This document shows positions 1 to 7,547 of a DNA stretch of 64,000 nucleotides, in pieces. The notes under the pieces were generated by a model. It made no database searches. It was given only the letters and a program-made list of their open reading frames with translations, and was not told where the DNA came from. Numbering within the stretch: the stretch's first letter is position 1; each line of letters begins with the position of its first letter. The position numbers were made by a program, and so were the translations under genes. This DNA comes from Anaerovorax odorimutans (GTDB taxonomy: Bacteria > Bacillota > Clostridia > Peptostreptococcales > Anaerovoracaceae), in contig NZ_JANFXK010000001.1 of the NCBI RefSeq assembly GCF_024459955.1, forward strand, positions 62,001-126,000. The letters run 5' to 3'.

Positions 1-530
1 CGGACCTGGTAACCTTTGCTAAGGGCGCAACCTGCGGTTACGTTCCTCTCGGCGGAGTTATCGTATCCGAGCCGATCGCAAAATACTTTGACGATCACAA
101 GATGATGTGCGGTCTGACTTACAGCGCTCATCCAATGGGCTGTGCTGCTGCTGTAGCTACAATCAATGAGTATAAAAACCTGAACGTTGCCGAAAACGTT
201 AAAAAACAGGGCAAGGTTTTAGGCGAACTGCTTGAAGATCTGAACAAAAAGCACGCATGCGTGGGCGAAGTTCGTTACATCGGTCTCTTCTCAGCATTTG
301 AGCTGGTTAAAGACAAGGCTACTAAGGAACCGATCGTTGGCTTCAACGATGATCCGGACGGCCTGATGGCTAAGATCGTCGGCATGCTGGTTAAAGAAGG
401 TTTCTGGACTTACTCACACGAGAACATGATTATCGTTGCTCCTCCGCTCATCATCACTGAAGAAGAGCTGAGAACCGCAATGGGAATCCTGGATAAAGTT
501 TTAGATTCAGTTGACAACATGATTAAATAA
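1..530 (+). CDS. class III PLP-dependent aminotransferase (3' part only)
   Basis: Open reading frame enters from the left edge (frame starting at base 3) and ends at TAA 528-530. About 176 residues are visible, so the N-terminal half is missing. The visible start DLVTFAKGATCGYVPLGG contains the conserved FAKG(A)xxxGYxPLGG segment that carries the PLP Schiff-base lysine in class III (omega) aminotransferases. It is followed by the TYSAHPMGCAAA segment and the usual C-terminal small domain. The family moves an amino group from an omega-amine, beta-alanine, taurine or GABA-like donor to a keto acid; the donor cannot be named from this fragment. A strong hairpin terminator follows the stop, so it is the last gene of its operon. 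It is only distantly similar to the aminotransferase at 33262. Confidence 0.9.
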   Translation, partial: DLVTFAKGATCGYVPLGGVIVSEPIAKYFDDHKMMCGLTYSAHPMGCAAAVATINEYKNLNVAENVKKQGKVLGELLEDLNKKHACVGEVRYIGLFSAFELVKDKATKEPIVGFNDDPDGLMAKIVGMLVKEGFWTYSHENMIIVAPPLIITEEELRTAMGILDKVLDSVDNMIK

Positions 531-561
531 ATTCTGTTTGATCGTGTAAAGTACTCCTTGG

Positions 562-598
562 GAGTGCCTCAGAGTTTTCTTTGAGGCACTCTCTTTTA
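562..598 (+). terminator. intrinsic terminator after the aminotransferase
   Basis: A 10-bp perfect stem, GAGTGCCTCA (562-571) with TGAGGCACTC (582-591), is followed by CTTTT. It lies 31 bases after the stop codon. Confidence 0.9.
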
Positions 599-728
599 TT
601 GCAAATAAACACCTGCTCTTTAAATTCCAGCCAGTCCTCCCTTTTCCTCCGCAAGCAGATGAACAAATCAGGAACATCTGTTTACATTTTGTTCTTTTTA
701 TGGTATCCTTAATTGTGAGATATGAGCT

Positions 729-888
729 GCGGTAACTTTTGAAAAAATTGATACAAAGTACGCAAAGTTGTGGGTTTGCGGGTGCTCGAAACCGCAAAAC
801 ATGAAAATTTGTGCTGGCGACCGTTTCGAAGGCCGCAGGATCGTTGAAAAATGCGTAACTTCTCGAAAAAAGTGGATCAAAGTTACCG
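729..888. repeat. pair of diverged ~35-bp palindromic repeats
   Basis: Copy A (729-763) and copy B (853-888) share the pattern GCG(G)TAACTT, then (T/C)T(C)GAAAAAA, then ATCAAAGT(T)AC. Each copy is itself a weak inverted repeat, GTAACTT facing AAAGT(T)AC. Between them lies a hairpin TTTGCGG (774-780) / CCGCAAA. The nature of the element is unknown. Confidence 0.5.
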
Positions 889-1088
889 GAATCGCTATTT
901 TTATCCACATGCAGCAAAAAACCTGGTTCTTGTTGGGCTTTTTTCAAGGATACAGGGCATCTTGAACACAGAAACCCGATTAATATGTTGCTTTTCACAG
1001 GAGCAGAGGACGCAACCCTTGGAAATGCATCAACATATAGAGGCAAAACGAGTCCGTTGTTGAACAAAATACGCATATTGTAAAAAAA

Positions 1089-1320
1089 TCACCTTCGGTG
1101 AGTTATTCGCGCATAGCGCTCATTTTCATATTGTAGATTTTTTTGAAATATAGGAAATGCCACGCATTCGATATTTCCTATATTATAAAAAACGTGTGCA
1201 TGACGGAATCAAAGATTCCTATGCACACATGTCGCCCGCAAGGGGCGACGCTTTGCAATGTGCGTTCTTTGAAACTTCGTCAACATCGCCAAAGGCGATA
1301 TTTCCTACGTTATTAAAAAA
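1089..1320. repeat. cluster of small hairpins including a palindromic repeat unit
   Basis: Consecutive hairpins are TCACC-TTC-GGTGA (1089-1101), the GAAATATAGGAAATGCCAC unit facing ATTTCCTATATT (1145-1192), a nested 8+6-bp stem (about 1193-1229), GTCGCCC/GGGCGAC (about 1231-1249) and ATCGCC-AAA-GGCGAT (about 1285-1299). Bases 1297-1320 repeat the right half of the 1145-1192 unit. A full second copy of that unit is at 2719-2765. This looks like decayed copies of a small palindromic repeat family. Confidence 0.6.
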
Positions 1321-1380
1321 GCTGCGCTGTATGGCGGTAAATCGTATAATATAAATGAAAGAAACTCCGGGAGGGATGAT

Positions 1381-2031
1381 ATGTTAAAAGAACGCGAACA
1401 GAAGATTTTAAATTACATGAAAGAGGAAATTAAGCAAAAGGGATATCCCCCTACTGTGCGTGAAATCTGCAGCGCACTCAACATAAAGTCCACCTCTACC
1501 GCGCATAAGGATATCGACAGTCTCGTGAAAAAAGGGTATATTGTCAAGGACCCGTCCAAGCCGCGGGCGCTGATGGTAGTCGAACAGGACCCGGCGGCAG
1601 CGCCGCTACCTGATACCATGCCGCCCATCGACAATGCGCAGCGGACGGATGTAACCGATATTCCGGTAATCGGCCGCATTGCCGCCGGTACGCCGATTCT
1701 GGCTGAACAGAATGTAGAGGAGACCTTTCCCGTACCTTCCCGCTTTCTCGGTACCGGAACCAATTTTATGCTGACAGTCAAGGGCGAGAGCATGATCGAA
1801 GCCGGAATCATGGATGGAGACTACATATTAGTACAGCAGCAGCAGACTGCCAATAATGGCGACATCGTGGTCGCCATGGTGGACGGATTCGAAAGCGAGG
1901 CTACCGTAAAGACCTTTTACAGGGAAAACGACCACATACGGCTTCAGCCCGAAAACGCTTCTATGAGTCCGATCATCGTACAGGATGTTAAGATTCTGGG
2001 AAAAGTCAAAGGCGTATTCCGTTATTTTTAA
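1381..2031 (+). CDS. lexA: LexA SOS repressor / autopeptidase
   Basis: This is a 216-residue protein, the normal LexA length. The N-terminal winged helix (about 1-65) starts with the typical LKEREQKILNYM and GYPPTVREI segments. The C-terminal S24 peptidase domain has the Ala102-Gly103 self-cleavage bond in GRIAAGTP, nucleophile Ser137 in GESMIEAG and general-base Lys177 in ATVKTF. On RecA activation LexA cuts itself and the DNA-damage regulon is released. A GGGAGGG ribosome site lies just upstream, and a terminator follows directly, so it is a single-gene unit. The proximal upstream DNA has a TATAAT box but no recognisable consensus SOS operator, so autoregulation is not evident from the sequence. 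Confidence 0.97.
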   Translation: MLKEREQKILNYMKEEIKQKGYPPTVREICSALNIKSTSTAHKDIDSLVKKGYIVKDPSKPRALMVVEQDPAAAPLPDTMPPIDNAQRTDVTDIPVIGRIAAGTPILAEQNVEETFPVPSRFLGTGTNFMLTVKGESMIEAGIMDGDYILVQQQQTANNGDIVVAMVDGFESEATVKTFYRENDHIRLQPENASMSPIIVQDVKILGKVKGVFRYF

Positions 2032-2058
2032 CGGACAGCAATCAGATAGTAGTTTTTC

Positions 2059-2084
2059 AGCGCGGAGCAATATCCGCGCTTTTA
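2059..2084 (+). terminator. lexA terminator
   Basis: Stem AGCGCGGA (2059-2066) pairs with TCCGCGCT (2073-2080), followed by TTTT. Confidence 0.85.
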
Positions 2085-2230
2085 TAATGGCGGAGTTCGA
2101 TCAAATTTTTTATTGCCCGTATCGTGCATTTGGATGCCATTAGATGGCCAATCTCCTTCATTTATTATCGAAAATTCCTTTCTGTCAATTCCGCTTATAC
2201 CCTCTGCAACATTATAATATTATAGAATTG

Positions 2231-2270
2231 ATATCAAGGTATTGATATTCGATTTAGAATATGATATATT
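2231..2270 (+). promoter_or_regulatory. marR promoter with overlapping inverted-repeat operator
   Basis: The -35 TTGATA (2242-2247), a 17-base spacer and the -10 TATATT (2265-2270) form a good sigma-A promoter. The inverted repeat ATATCAAGGTATTGATAT (2231-2248), with 7-bp arms, covers the -35. This is the expected position for MarR autorepression. Confidence 0.7.
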
Positions 2271-2293
2271 TAATCCTACGAGGAGGTAACATC

Positions 2294-2719
2294 ATGAATC
2301 CTGAAGAATCATGTCTTGTACTTTTAAAAGAATTAGAAACGAATATGGAAAAACATATGAATAATGCAATGAGAGAACTGGATATTACGGTTACTCAGGC
2401 CAGAGCATTGGTAACCTTGCAAAGTTTCCCGAAAAAACAGGCATCCTTAAAGAACTTAGAGAAAAAACTCCAACTTTCACAATCTGTTACAGTGGGTATT
2501 ATAAAGCGGTTAGAGCAGAGAAATTATGTTGAAAGTTTCGGAGATTCTGAAGATAAACGGATCAAAATTGTCCGTATAACGCCGTTGGGAGAACGCCAAT
2601 GCAAAGCGTCTCAGAAAATTTTAACTCGTTTGGAAAACAGGTTTTTATCAGCTTTAACAGAAGAAGAACATGTGGTTTTCAGCGCTCTGCTAAAAAAGGT
2701 GAAAGCTGCTATGGATTAG
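2294..2719 (+). CDS. MarR-family transcriptional regulator
   Basis: This 141-residue winged-helix protein has a central HTH (about 45-95: LKNLEKKLQLSQSVTVGIIKRLEQRNYVES) and the wing (SEDKRIKIVRITPLG) typical of MarR. The start at 2294 is chosen because GAGGAGG lies 7 bases upstream; an in-frame ATG at 2261 has no ribosome site. The gene sits 127 bases before a MATE pump, the same arrangement as MepR-MepA, so it most likely represses the pump until a toxic ligand binds. A promoter with an overlapping palindrome lies directly upstream, and a second palindrome precedes the pump gene. The pairing is seen; the repression is inferred. Confidence 0.9.
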   Translation: MNPEESCLVLLKELETNMEKHMNNAMRELDITVTQARALVTLQSFPKKQASLKNLEKKLQLSQSVTVGIIKRLEQRNYVESFGDSEDKRIKIVRITPLGERQCKASQKILTRLENRFLSALTEEEHVVFSALLKKVKAAMD

Positions 2720-2765
2720 AAATACAGGAAATGCCACACAGCTGATGTTTCCTGCATTATAAAAA
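2719..2765. repeat. second copy of the palindromic repeat unit
   Basis: This 47-base unit is about 80-85% identical, without gaps, to 1145-1191. Both share GAAATAnAGGAAATGCCAC and a right end CATTATAAAAA / TATTATAAAAA. The arms GGAAAT and GTTTCC face each other. It begins on the last base of the marR stop codon. Confidence 0.7.
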
Positions 2766-2766
2766 G

Positions 2767-2788
2767 GTCCGCGAAAGCGGGCGTTTTT
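2767..2788 (+). terminator. short terminator after marR
   Basis: A 6-bp stem GTCCGC (2767-2772) / GCGGGC (2777-2782) with a GAAA tetraloop is followed by GTTTTT. It may attenuate rather than end transcription into the pump gene. Confidence 0.6.
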
Positions 2789-2804
2789 CATGAAAATAAT
2801 AATA

Positions 2805-2824
2805 CCATGATATTAATATCTTGG
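2805..2824 (+). promoter_or_regulatory. palindrome before the MATE gene
   Basis: CCATGATATTAATATCTTGG is a nearly perfect 20-base inverted repeat (one mismatched pair) 22 bases before the MATE start. Its ATATC/GATAT core resembles the operator upstream of marR, so it is a likely second MarR binding site. Confidence 0.6.
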
Positions 2825-2846
2825 ACTTGAAAAGGAGGATTTAAAG

Positions 2847-4220
2847 ATGAAGAAAAAAATGTCACTTGCGGATTACAACGCTATGCCGGTTCGGAAGGCA
2901 GTTACCCACAACGCTGTTCCAGCTATGTTTACCATGTTAATGGTGCTTGTCTACAACCTGGCGGATACTTTATTTATCGGTTTGACACATGATGCCTATC
3001 AGGTTGCGGCGATTTCATTGGCAACGCCCCTGTTTATGATGTACTCAGCATGTTCTAATATATTCGGAATGGGTGGAACCTCGGTTATCGCTAGGGCAAT
3101 GGGGCAGCAGAAAGGCGATTATGCGAAAAAAGTCTGTTCCTTTTGTATGTGGACGGCTACAGCTGTTGGAATTATCTTTGCCATCCTATTTTTTGTTTTT
3201 GCAAAACCGATTTTAACGGTACTGGGGGCAAGTCGGGATACGCTTTCCCTGGCCAACAGTTATCTAACGATTGTGGCTTTTGCAGGACCGCTTGCTATGA
3301 TTTCCGGTACATTTTCAAAGATTCTTACAGCCGAGGGGCAGCCGAAAAAGGCAATGATGGGCTCCATGATTGGAAATATTTTAAATATTATCCTCGATCC
3401 GATTATGATTCTGGGGTTCCACTGGAATATTGCAGGAGCAGCCATTGCAACCTTAATCAGCAATATGGTTGCCGCGGGTTATTACCTTCTTTATTTTGTG
3501 CGCGGAAATTCCTCTCTCAGCATTAAAGTCAGGGATTATACCCTTAAGGGTAAAGTATGCTCCGGCGTGCTTGCCATAGGAATTCCCGCAGGACTCGGCT
3601 CTATGGTAATGGGCGTTTCCGTTATGTTCATCAATAATTTAATGGCAGGCTATGGAGATATGGCGCTGGCAGGCAGCGGAGTAGCCACAAAAATCACTAT
3701 GATAACCGGAATGCTGTGCATTGGAGTCGGTCAGGGAGTACAGCCGCTGCTGGGCTTTAGCATTGGTGAAAAAAATCAAAAGCGTTTTAAAGAAACGTTC
3801 CGGTTTTCACTGATCTTCGCTTTTATTGTAGGCTTGATTATGACCGGTATCTGTTATTTGTTCCTGGAACAGATTGTAGGTGTTTTTTTGACAGATGTAA
3901 ACGCCTATCAATATGCGTTTGGATTTGGCAAAATTCTTCTTACAACCAGCTCGCTATTTGGTATTTTTTATGTATTGCAGAACAGTATTCAGGCAATGGG
4001 AATGGGATTTGCGGCACTGATTGTAAATATCAGCAGACAGGGGCTCATTTACATTCCTCTGCTGTATGTATTTAATCACATATTAGGCGTGAACGGATTG
4101 ATTTGGGCACAGCCGGTCGCGGATGTGCTGGCTCTGCTTCTTGCAGCCGTTTTCGTTTTCATTTCTTATAGAAAGCTGTTTTGTAAAGTGGACATGGTAT
4201 CCGCGGAGGCATGTATTTGA
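2847..4220 (+). CDS. MATE-family multidrug efflux pump
   Basis: This 457-residue integral membrane protein has about 12 hydrophobic segments in two homologous halves and MATE-type sequence near the N-terminus (VKAVTHNAVPAMFTMLM-like start, NLADTLFIG, SNIFGMGGTSVIARAMGQ). MATE pumps exchange Na+ or H+ for cationic drugs or other organic cations. AAAGGAGG lies 9 bases before the start. It follows a MarR gene as in the MepRA system, and the palindrome at 2805 sits at the expected operator position. The substrate cannot be predicted. Confidence 0.92.
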   Translation: MKKKMSLADYNAMPVRKAVTHNAVPAMFTMLMVLVYNLADTLFIGLTHDAYQVAAISLATPLFMMYSACSNIFGMGGTSVIARAMGQQKGDYAKKVCSFCMWTATAVGIIFAILFFVFAKPILTVLGASRDTLSLANSYLTIVAFAGPLAMISGTFSKILTAEGQPKKAMMGSMIGNILNIILDPIMILGFHWNIAGAAIATLISNMVAAGYYLLYFVRGNSSLSIKVRDYTLKGKVCSGVLAIGIPAGLGSMVMGVSVMFINNLMAGYGDMALAGSGVATKITMITGMLCIGVGQGVQPLLGFSIGEKNQKRFKETFRFSLIFAFIVGLIMTGICYLFLEQIVGVFLTDVNAYQYAFGFGKILLTTSSLFGIFYVLQNSIQAMGMGFAALIVNISRQGLIYIPLLYVFNHILGVNGLIWAQPVADVLALLLAAVFVFISYRKLFCKVDMVSAEACI

Positions 4221-4303
4221 GAGAAATTTGCCGAGTGCGCCTTCTCCACCTGGGCGTACGAATAATTGCGGTTTTTTATTATGCAGGAAATAGGTTTTGG
4301 CAT

Positions 4304-4330
4304 TTGACAATTCTCAGTGCGGCGTATTAT
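4304..4330 (+). promoter_or_regulatory. possible promoter for the AEC permease
   Basis: TTGACA (4304-4309) is followed after 15 bases by TATTAT (4325-4330). The spacer is short, so the assignment is tentative. Its position inside the longest open frame supports the later start at 4390. Confidence 0.45.
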
Positions 4331-4389
4331 CATTAGAGGAAACCTTTTCCCCGTATTTACTTCGTATTATATTGGAAGGAACAACTATA

Positions 4390-5334
4390 ATGCTTGTAAT
4401 TCTTACAAAAATCGCAATTATTTTTTCTATGGCCGGTGTCGGCTTTATAGCCAACAAGGCTAAGGCCCTGCCCGATGAATCCAACGGATATCTGATTTCG
4501 CTGCTGATGAATATCACGGCCCCCTGCATGCTCCTCACCTCCATAACCGGAAAGGAGCTGACAGCAGATACCTTCAGCGCTACCATAGAGGTTCTGATCG
4601 GAACCGTTATTTTTTTCCTCATCGGCATGGCGGTTTCTTATGGAATCGTTAAGCTCCTGCGTATTGACCCGGCGGACCAGGGCGTCTATATGAGCATCCT
4701 CACCACGGTTAATACCGGCTTTATGGGCTTCCCTGTCACCAAAGCCGCCTTTGGCAATGAAGCGCTGTATTTCATGGCGGTCAGCAATATTATTCTCAAT
4801 ATCTACCTCTATTCCCTGGGGCTCCTGCAGATCAACATGGGCAGCAAGCGGGAATTCAAAGGGCTGAAAAAGACGCTGAAGCCCATGCTCAATATGTGCT
4901 CGCTGGCGGCAATTCTGGGCATCATCATGCTCTTTGCCGGGCTAAAGCTGCCGTCCTTTCTCAATGAGCTGATTACCGGCATCGGGGATATCACAGTTCC
5001 CCTGTCCATGATCGTAGTGGGCGTTCAGCTGGGCAGCAGCAAGATCCTCAGCATTATCCGAAATCCCAAGCTGATTGGCATATCGCTGATTAACCTGATC
5101 CTCTGGCCGGCCCTCACCTTTCTCGCCGTCAACTGGCTGCCGCTTCATCAGATGACTAAACTCATCCTTACATACGCCGCAGCATTTCCCACGGCAGTCA
5201 TCGTGGTGGCCCTGGCTGCCAAGGAGCGGAAAAACTCGCAGCTGGCCGCAGAAGGAGTTGCCCTGACAACCCTTTTCTCAATGGCTACGCTGCCCATCAT
5301 CACCATGCTGCTCTCTGCTTATTACGGGCTGTAA
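4390..5334 (+). CDS. AEC-family (auxin efflux carrier-like) permease
   Basis: A 314-residue membrane protein with about ten hydrophobic segments in two five-helix halves separated by a hydrophilic linker near residues 150-165 (SKREFKGLKKTLKP). This layout is characteristic of the AEC family, whose bacterial members carry malate, malonate or other carboxylates. The start at 4390 is chosen because GGAAGG lies 10-15 bases upstream; the extra 31 codons of the open frame cover the likely promoter. It stands alone, with a strong bidirectional terminator after it. The substrate is unknown. Confidence 0.88.
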   Translation: MLVILTKIAIIFSMAGVGFIANKAKALPDESNGYLISLLMNITAPCMLLTSITGKELTADTFSATIEVLIGTVIFFLIGMAVSYGIVKLLRIDPADQGVYMSILTTVNTGFMGFPVTKAAFGNEALYFMAVSNIILNIYLYSLGLLQINMGSKREFKGLKKTLKPMLNMCSLAAILGIIMLFAGLKLPSFLNELITGIGDITVPLSMIVVGVQLGSSKILSIIRNPKLIGISLINLILWPALTFLAVNWLPLHQMTKLILTYAAAFPTAVIVVALAAKERKNSQLAAEGVALTTLFSMATLPIITMLLSAYYGL

Positions 5335-5347
5335 TTCGCCCGCTTCT

Positions 5348-5405
5348 AAAAAAGAAAGGACCTTACAATCCAAATACCGCCCGGATTGCAAGATCCTTTC
5401 TTTTA
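5348..5405. terminator. bidirectional terminator
   Basis: A long imperfect stem, AAAGAAAGGA-CTT-CAATCC (5348-5371) facing GGATTG-AAG-TCCTTTCTTT (5382-5404), has T-rich DNA on both outer sides. It lies between convergent genes. Confidence 0.9.
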
Positions 5406-5422
5406 TTGAGCATATTTTTTAT

Positions 5423-6550
5423 TCAGACCAGCTGCAGAAAGCGGTCTTTCATACTGCACTTCAGCGGATATCCCAGCTCCTTAAAGGTTTGATCCATGGC
5501 TCCAAGGGTTTCGGCCATATCGGAAACATTGGCATTTTCCCCCATGTGCCCAATACGAATTACCTTTCCCGCCAGCACATCGAAGCAGCCTGAAATCATC
5601 ACCTGATACTTGTTCTGCATAATGGACAGGATCTGCTCATCTTTCAGATTCTCCGGCACCTCAACCACGGTCACGGTATTGGAAAAGCCTTCATCTAAAT
5701 ACAGCTTCAGCCCCGCCTCTGTAATGGCTGTTCTCGTCGCAGAAGCAATTTTCTCATGGCGCAGGAAAATGTCTTTATCCGCTTTCACGTTATCCACGGC
5801 AGCTGCCAGCCCTTTGATATCACTGATCGGCATGGTATATGGGAACCATTTGTCCCGATAGTAATTTTTGAACGTCAGGATATTGGCATAGAAGGATGCG
5901 ATAGGAGTTTTGCGGCTCTCCATAGACTCCATGGCCTTGTCACTGACCCACAGCAGCGTCAGTCCCGGAGGCGCTGACAGCGCTTTCTGTGAGCCTCCGC
6001 AGAGGATGTCGATCTTGCTCTCATCCACATTCAGGTATTCGCCAAACATGCCGGCAACGGAATCCACTGCCGAAAGGATTCCGAATTCAGCCAGCAGATT
6101 GCAGATCGCTTTCACATCATTGAGTACGCCGCTGGGCGTGTCACAATGAACAACTGTGGCATACTTAAAATCAGCGTCCTTTTCCAGGTAATCTCTCAGC
6201 GCCTGCACATCTACAGGGCGTTTATAGTCACAGGTATACATCACTGCTTTTCCACCGTACAGAGTCACAAAGTCCGCAAAGCCCTTGCCGAAAATTCCGT
6301 TATCGACCACAAGGACCCGGTCCCCCGGCTCAGTCAGCGAAGCGCAAGCCGCTTCCAGCCCCAGAATTCCCTCGCCGCCCAGTATATAAGCTCTGCCGCT
6401 GGAATAGAGCAGCTCATTTAAGTCATCACACACCCTTTTATAAAACTCATAGAACTCCAGGTCCAGATCCGGATTGGTTGTTTCCAGACTCCTGGCCATT
6501 CTAACGTTTTCCCGCACCTGCGTCGGTCCGGCTGTCATTATTTTATACAT
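5423..6550 (-). CDS. class V PLP aminotransferase (alanine/serine-glyoxylate type)
   Basis: This 375-residue protein is the normal length for the serine-pyruvate / alanine-glyoxylate branch. The start MTAGPTQVRENV is the family GPT/GPG signature, and the Schiff-base lysine lies in GGSQKALSAPPGL (about residue 190). D154 of the HCDTPSG segment and D176 of AVDSVAG contact the cofactor in relatives. Members use alanine, serine, 2-aminoethylphosphonate or ureidoglycine as donor and glyoxylate or pyruvate as acceptor. It starts 15 bases after the ECF S component and lies downstream of urease genes, so a role in ureide metabolism (PucG-like) is possible but only inferred. AGGAG lies 10 bases before the start. 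Confidence 0.85.
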   Translation of the reverse strand: MYKIMTAGPTQVRENVRMARSLETTNPDLDLEFYEFYKRVCDDLNELLYSSGRAYILGGEGILGLEAACASLTEPGDRVLVVDNGIFGKGFADFVTLYGGKAVMYTCDYKRPVDVQALRDYLEKDADFKYATVVHCDTPSGVLNDVKAICNLLAEFGILSAVDSVAGMFGEYLNVDESKIDILCGGSQKALSAPPGLTLLWVSDKAMESMESRKTPIASFYANILTFKNYYRDKWFPYTMPISDIKGLAAAVDNVKADKDIFLRHEKIASATRTAITEAGLKLYLDEGFSNTVTVVEVPENLKDEQILSIMQNKYQVMISGCFDVLAGKVIRIGHMGENANVSDMAETLGAMDQTFKELGYPLKCSMKDRFLQLV

Positions 6551-6565
6551 TCACACGTTCTCCTC

Positions 6566-7096
6566 TTAAATCTTAGCAACGAGTTTTCTCAATCGGTCAG
6601 CAATGGGAACTACTATGATTCCGGCTGCAACTACCTGCACGATATTGCCCGGTATGGAGCCAAAGGGCACGATCCAGTTCTGAAACAGGATTACCTCCGT
6701 AAAATAATAGCCCACCACTTTAATCACCAATGCGGCCAGTACCGCCAGGGCATTGAATATAACCGGTCTGGCCCGTCCCTTTTCCGAGATGGTGCCCGCC
6801 GTATATCCCATCAGGCCCACAATGACAAAGGTAAAGGGCGCCCAGGCTGTCCACCCGGAAATCAGGTCGAAAAGTCCCATCCCAAATGCCCCCGCTATGG
6901 CTCCGGTCTTCCTTCCGAAAAGGAAGGCAGCCAGAAACAGCGGCACATTTCCCAGATGAATCAGTCCGCCGTTGCCGATCAGAGGTAGACGGATATTGAT
7001 GAATGCTGTTGCCACCAGCGTCAGCGCGATAAACAGCGCATTGATTACCAGCGTTTTAGTCGTACTCGTTGTTTGAACAGTTTCTACACTTCGCAA
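6566..7096 (-). CDS. ECF transporter S component (substrate-binding membrane protein)
   Basis: A 176-residue protein with five to six hydrophobic segments. The pattern fits an energy-coupling-factor S component: NALFIALTLVATAFINIRLP near the start, then GGLIHLGNVPLFLAAFLFGRKTGAIAGAFGMGLFDL, a loop typical of vitamin-type S proteins. It would capture a cofactor or precursor and work with a shared ECF ATPase/T-protein module encoded elsewhere. The start codon is TTG at 7096, chosen because GAGGAA sits 6-8 bases upstream. The next gene is a PLP enzyme 15 bases away, so a B6 vitamer is a fair guess, but the substrate is not shown by the sequence. Confidence 0.83.
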   Translation of the reverse strand: MRSVETVQTTSTTKTLVINALFIALTLVATAFINIRLPLIGNGGLIHLGNVPLFLAAFLFGRKTGAIAGAFGMGLFDLISGWTAWAPFTFVIVGLMGYTAGTISEKGRARPVIFNALAVLAALVIKVVGYYFTEVILFQNWIVPFGSIPGNIVQVVAAGIIVVPIADRLRKLVAKI

Positions 7097-7116
7097 TTAT
7101 GATTCCTCTTTTCCCG

Positions 7117-7155
7117 AACAGCACCCTCTGCGTCAGCTGTTTCGCCGGGGCTGTT
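7117..7155 (-). promoter_or_regulatory. stem-loop in the leader of the ECF gene
   Basis: On the - strand AACAGC-CCC pairs with GGG-T-GCTGTT across a 20-base loop, 21 bases before the TTG start. It has no U tract, so it is not a simple terminator. A regulatory RNA is possible; I do not recognise a known riboswitch class. Confidence 0.4.
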
Positions 7156-7311
7156 TCGATTCTGTTTTTCATTTTTGCGATCGCTCTTATAGCTTACACG
7201 AAAACTATTCTCTTTAAAATACGCAATTTTATTTATATTTATAATAGCAGATTGGGAATTTACGTGTATTTATATTGGTTTAAGGTACAGTTATTCAGAT
7301 ACAGTTTAAAA

Positions 7312-7521
7312 TCAATCCTTTGCCAGCACCAGCCGCGCAAAATGCTCAAAGCTCCAGTCCTCAAAGCCTTCTATACTGTCGGTGGCTTTTAAAAAGAAAC
7401 ATTTTGGGATTTCTCCGCATTTCAAACTGTCTTCTACGCATAAATCGCATCCTTGGCTGTGGTTTGCCGGGTTGAACTGGCAGCTTGTGTCCGTACATGG
7501 ACAAAATGATAATTTACTCAT
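7312..7521 (-). CDS. small cysteine-rich protein, DUF6485-like
   Basis: A 69-residue protein with six cysteines in CPCxDTSC, GCDLC and KCGEIPKCFF. It ends in a short helix containing WSFEHFARLV. The spacing resembles the small DUF6485 family (CxCxxxxC...CCxC...GELPxCFF), which probably binds a metal. The start at 7521 is chosen for an AAAGGAG site; the longer open frame would overlap ureD. It lies 26 bases after ureD in the same direction, so it is probably co-transcribed with the urease genes. Nickel handling would be attractive since ureE is missing, but nothing in the sequence proves it. Confidence 0.7.
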   Translation of the reverse strand: MSKLSFCPCTDTSCQFNPANHSQGCDLCVEDSLKCGEIPKCFFLKATDSIEGFEDWSFEHFARLVLAKD

Positions 7522-7547
7522 AAGTTTTCTCCTTTTCTCAAACATTG

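Larger units (their letters stand above)
531..1380. other. 850-bp gene-free stretch with repeats and hairpins
   Basis: No convincing gene is seen: the short open frames on both strands lack ribosome sites and recognisable sequence. The stretch holds a terminator (562-598), a diverged pair of about 35-bp repeats (729-763 and 853-888), and a run of five or more small hairpins between 1089 and 1299. A perfect TATAAT at 1345-1350 probably belongs to the lexA promoter, although no good -35 box is visible. I see no Bacillus-type SOS box (CGAAC-N4-GTTCG) upstream of lexA. Confidence 0.6.

Noticed and set aside
507-1354. Several open frames of 60-190 codons on both strands between the aminotransferase and lexA
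   Set aside because: They lack ribosome sites, overlap hairpins and repeats, and have no protein-like composition or recognisable motif.
1141-1380. SOS operator for lexA
   Set aside because: No CGAAC-N4-GTTCG or similar site found; only short partial matches such as GTTCTTTGAAAC.
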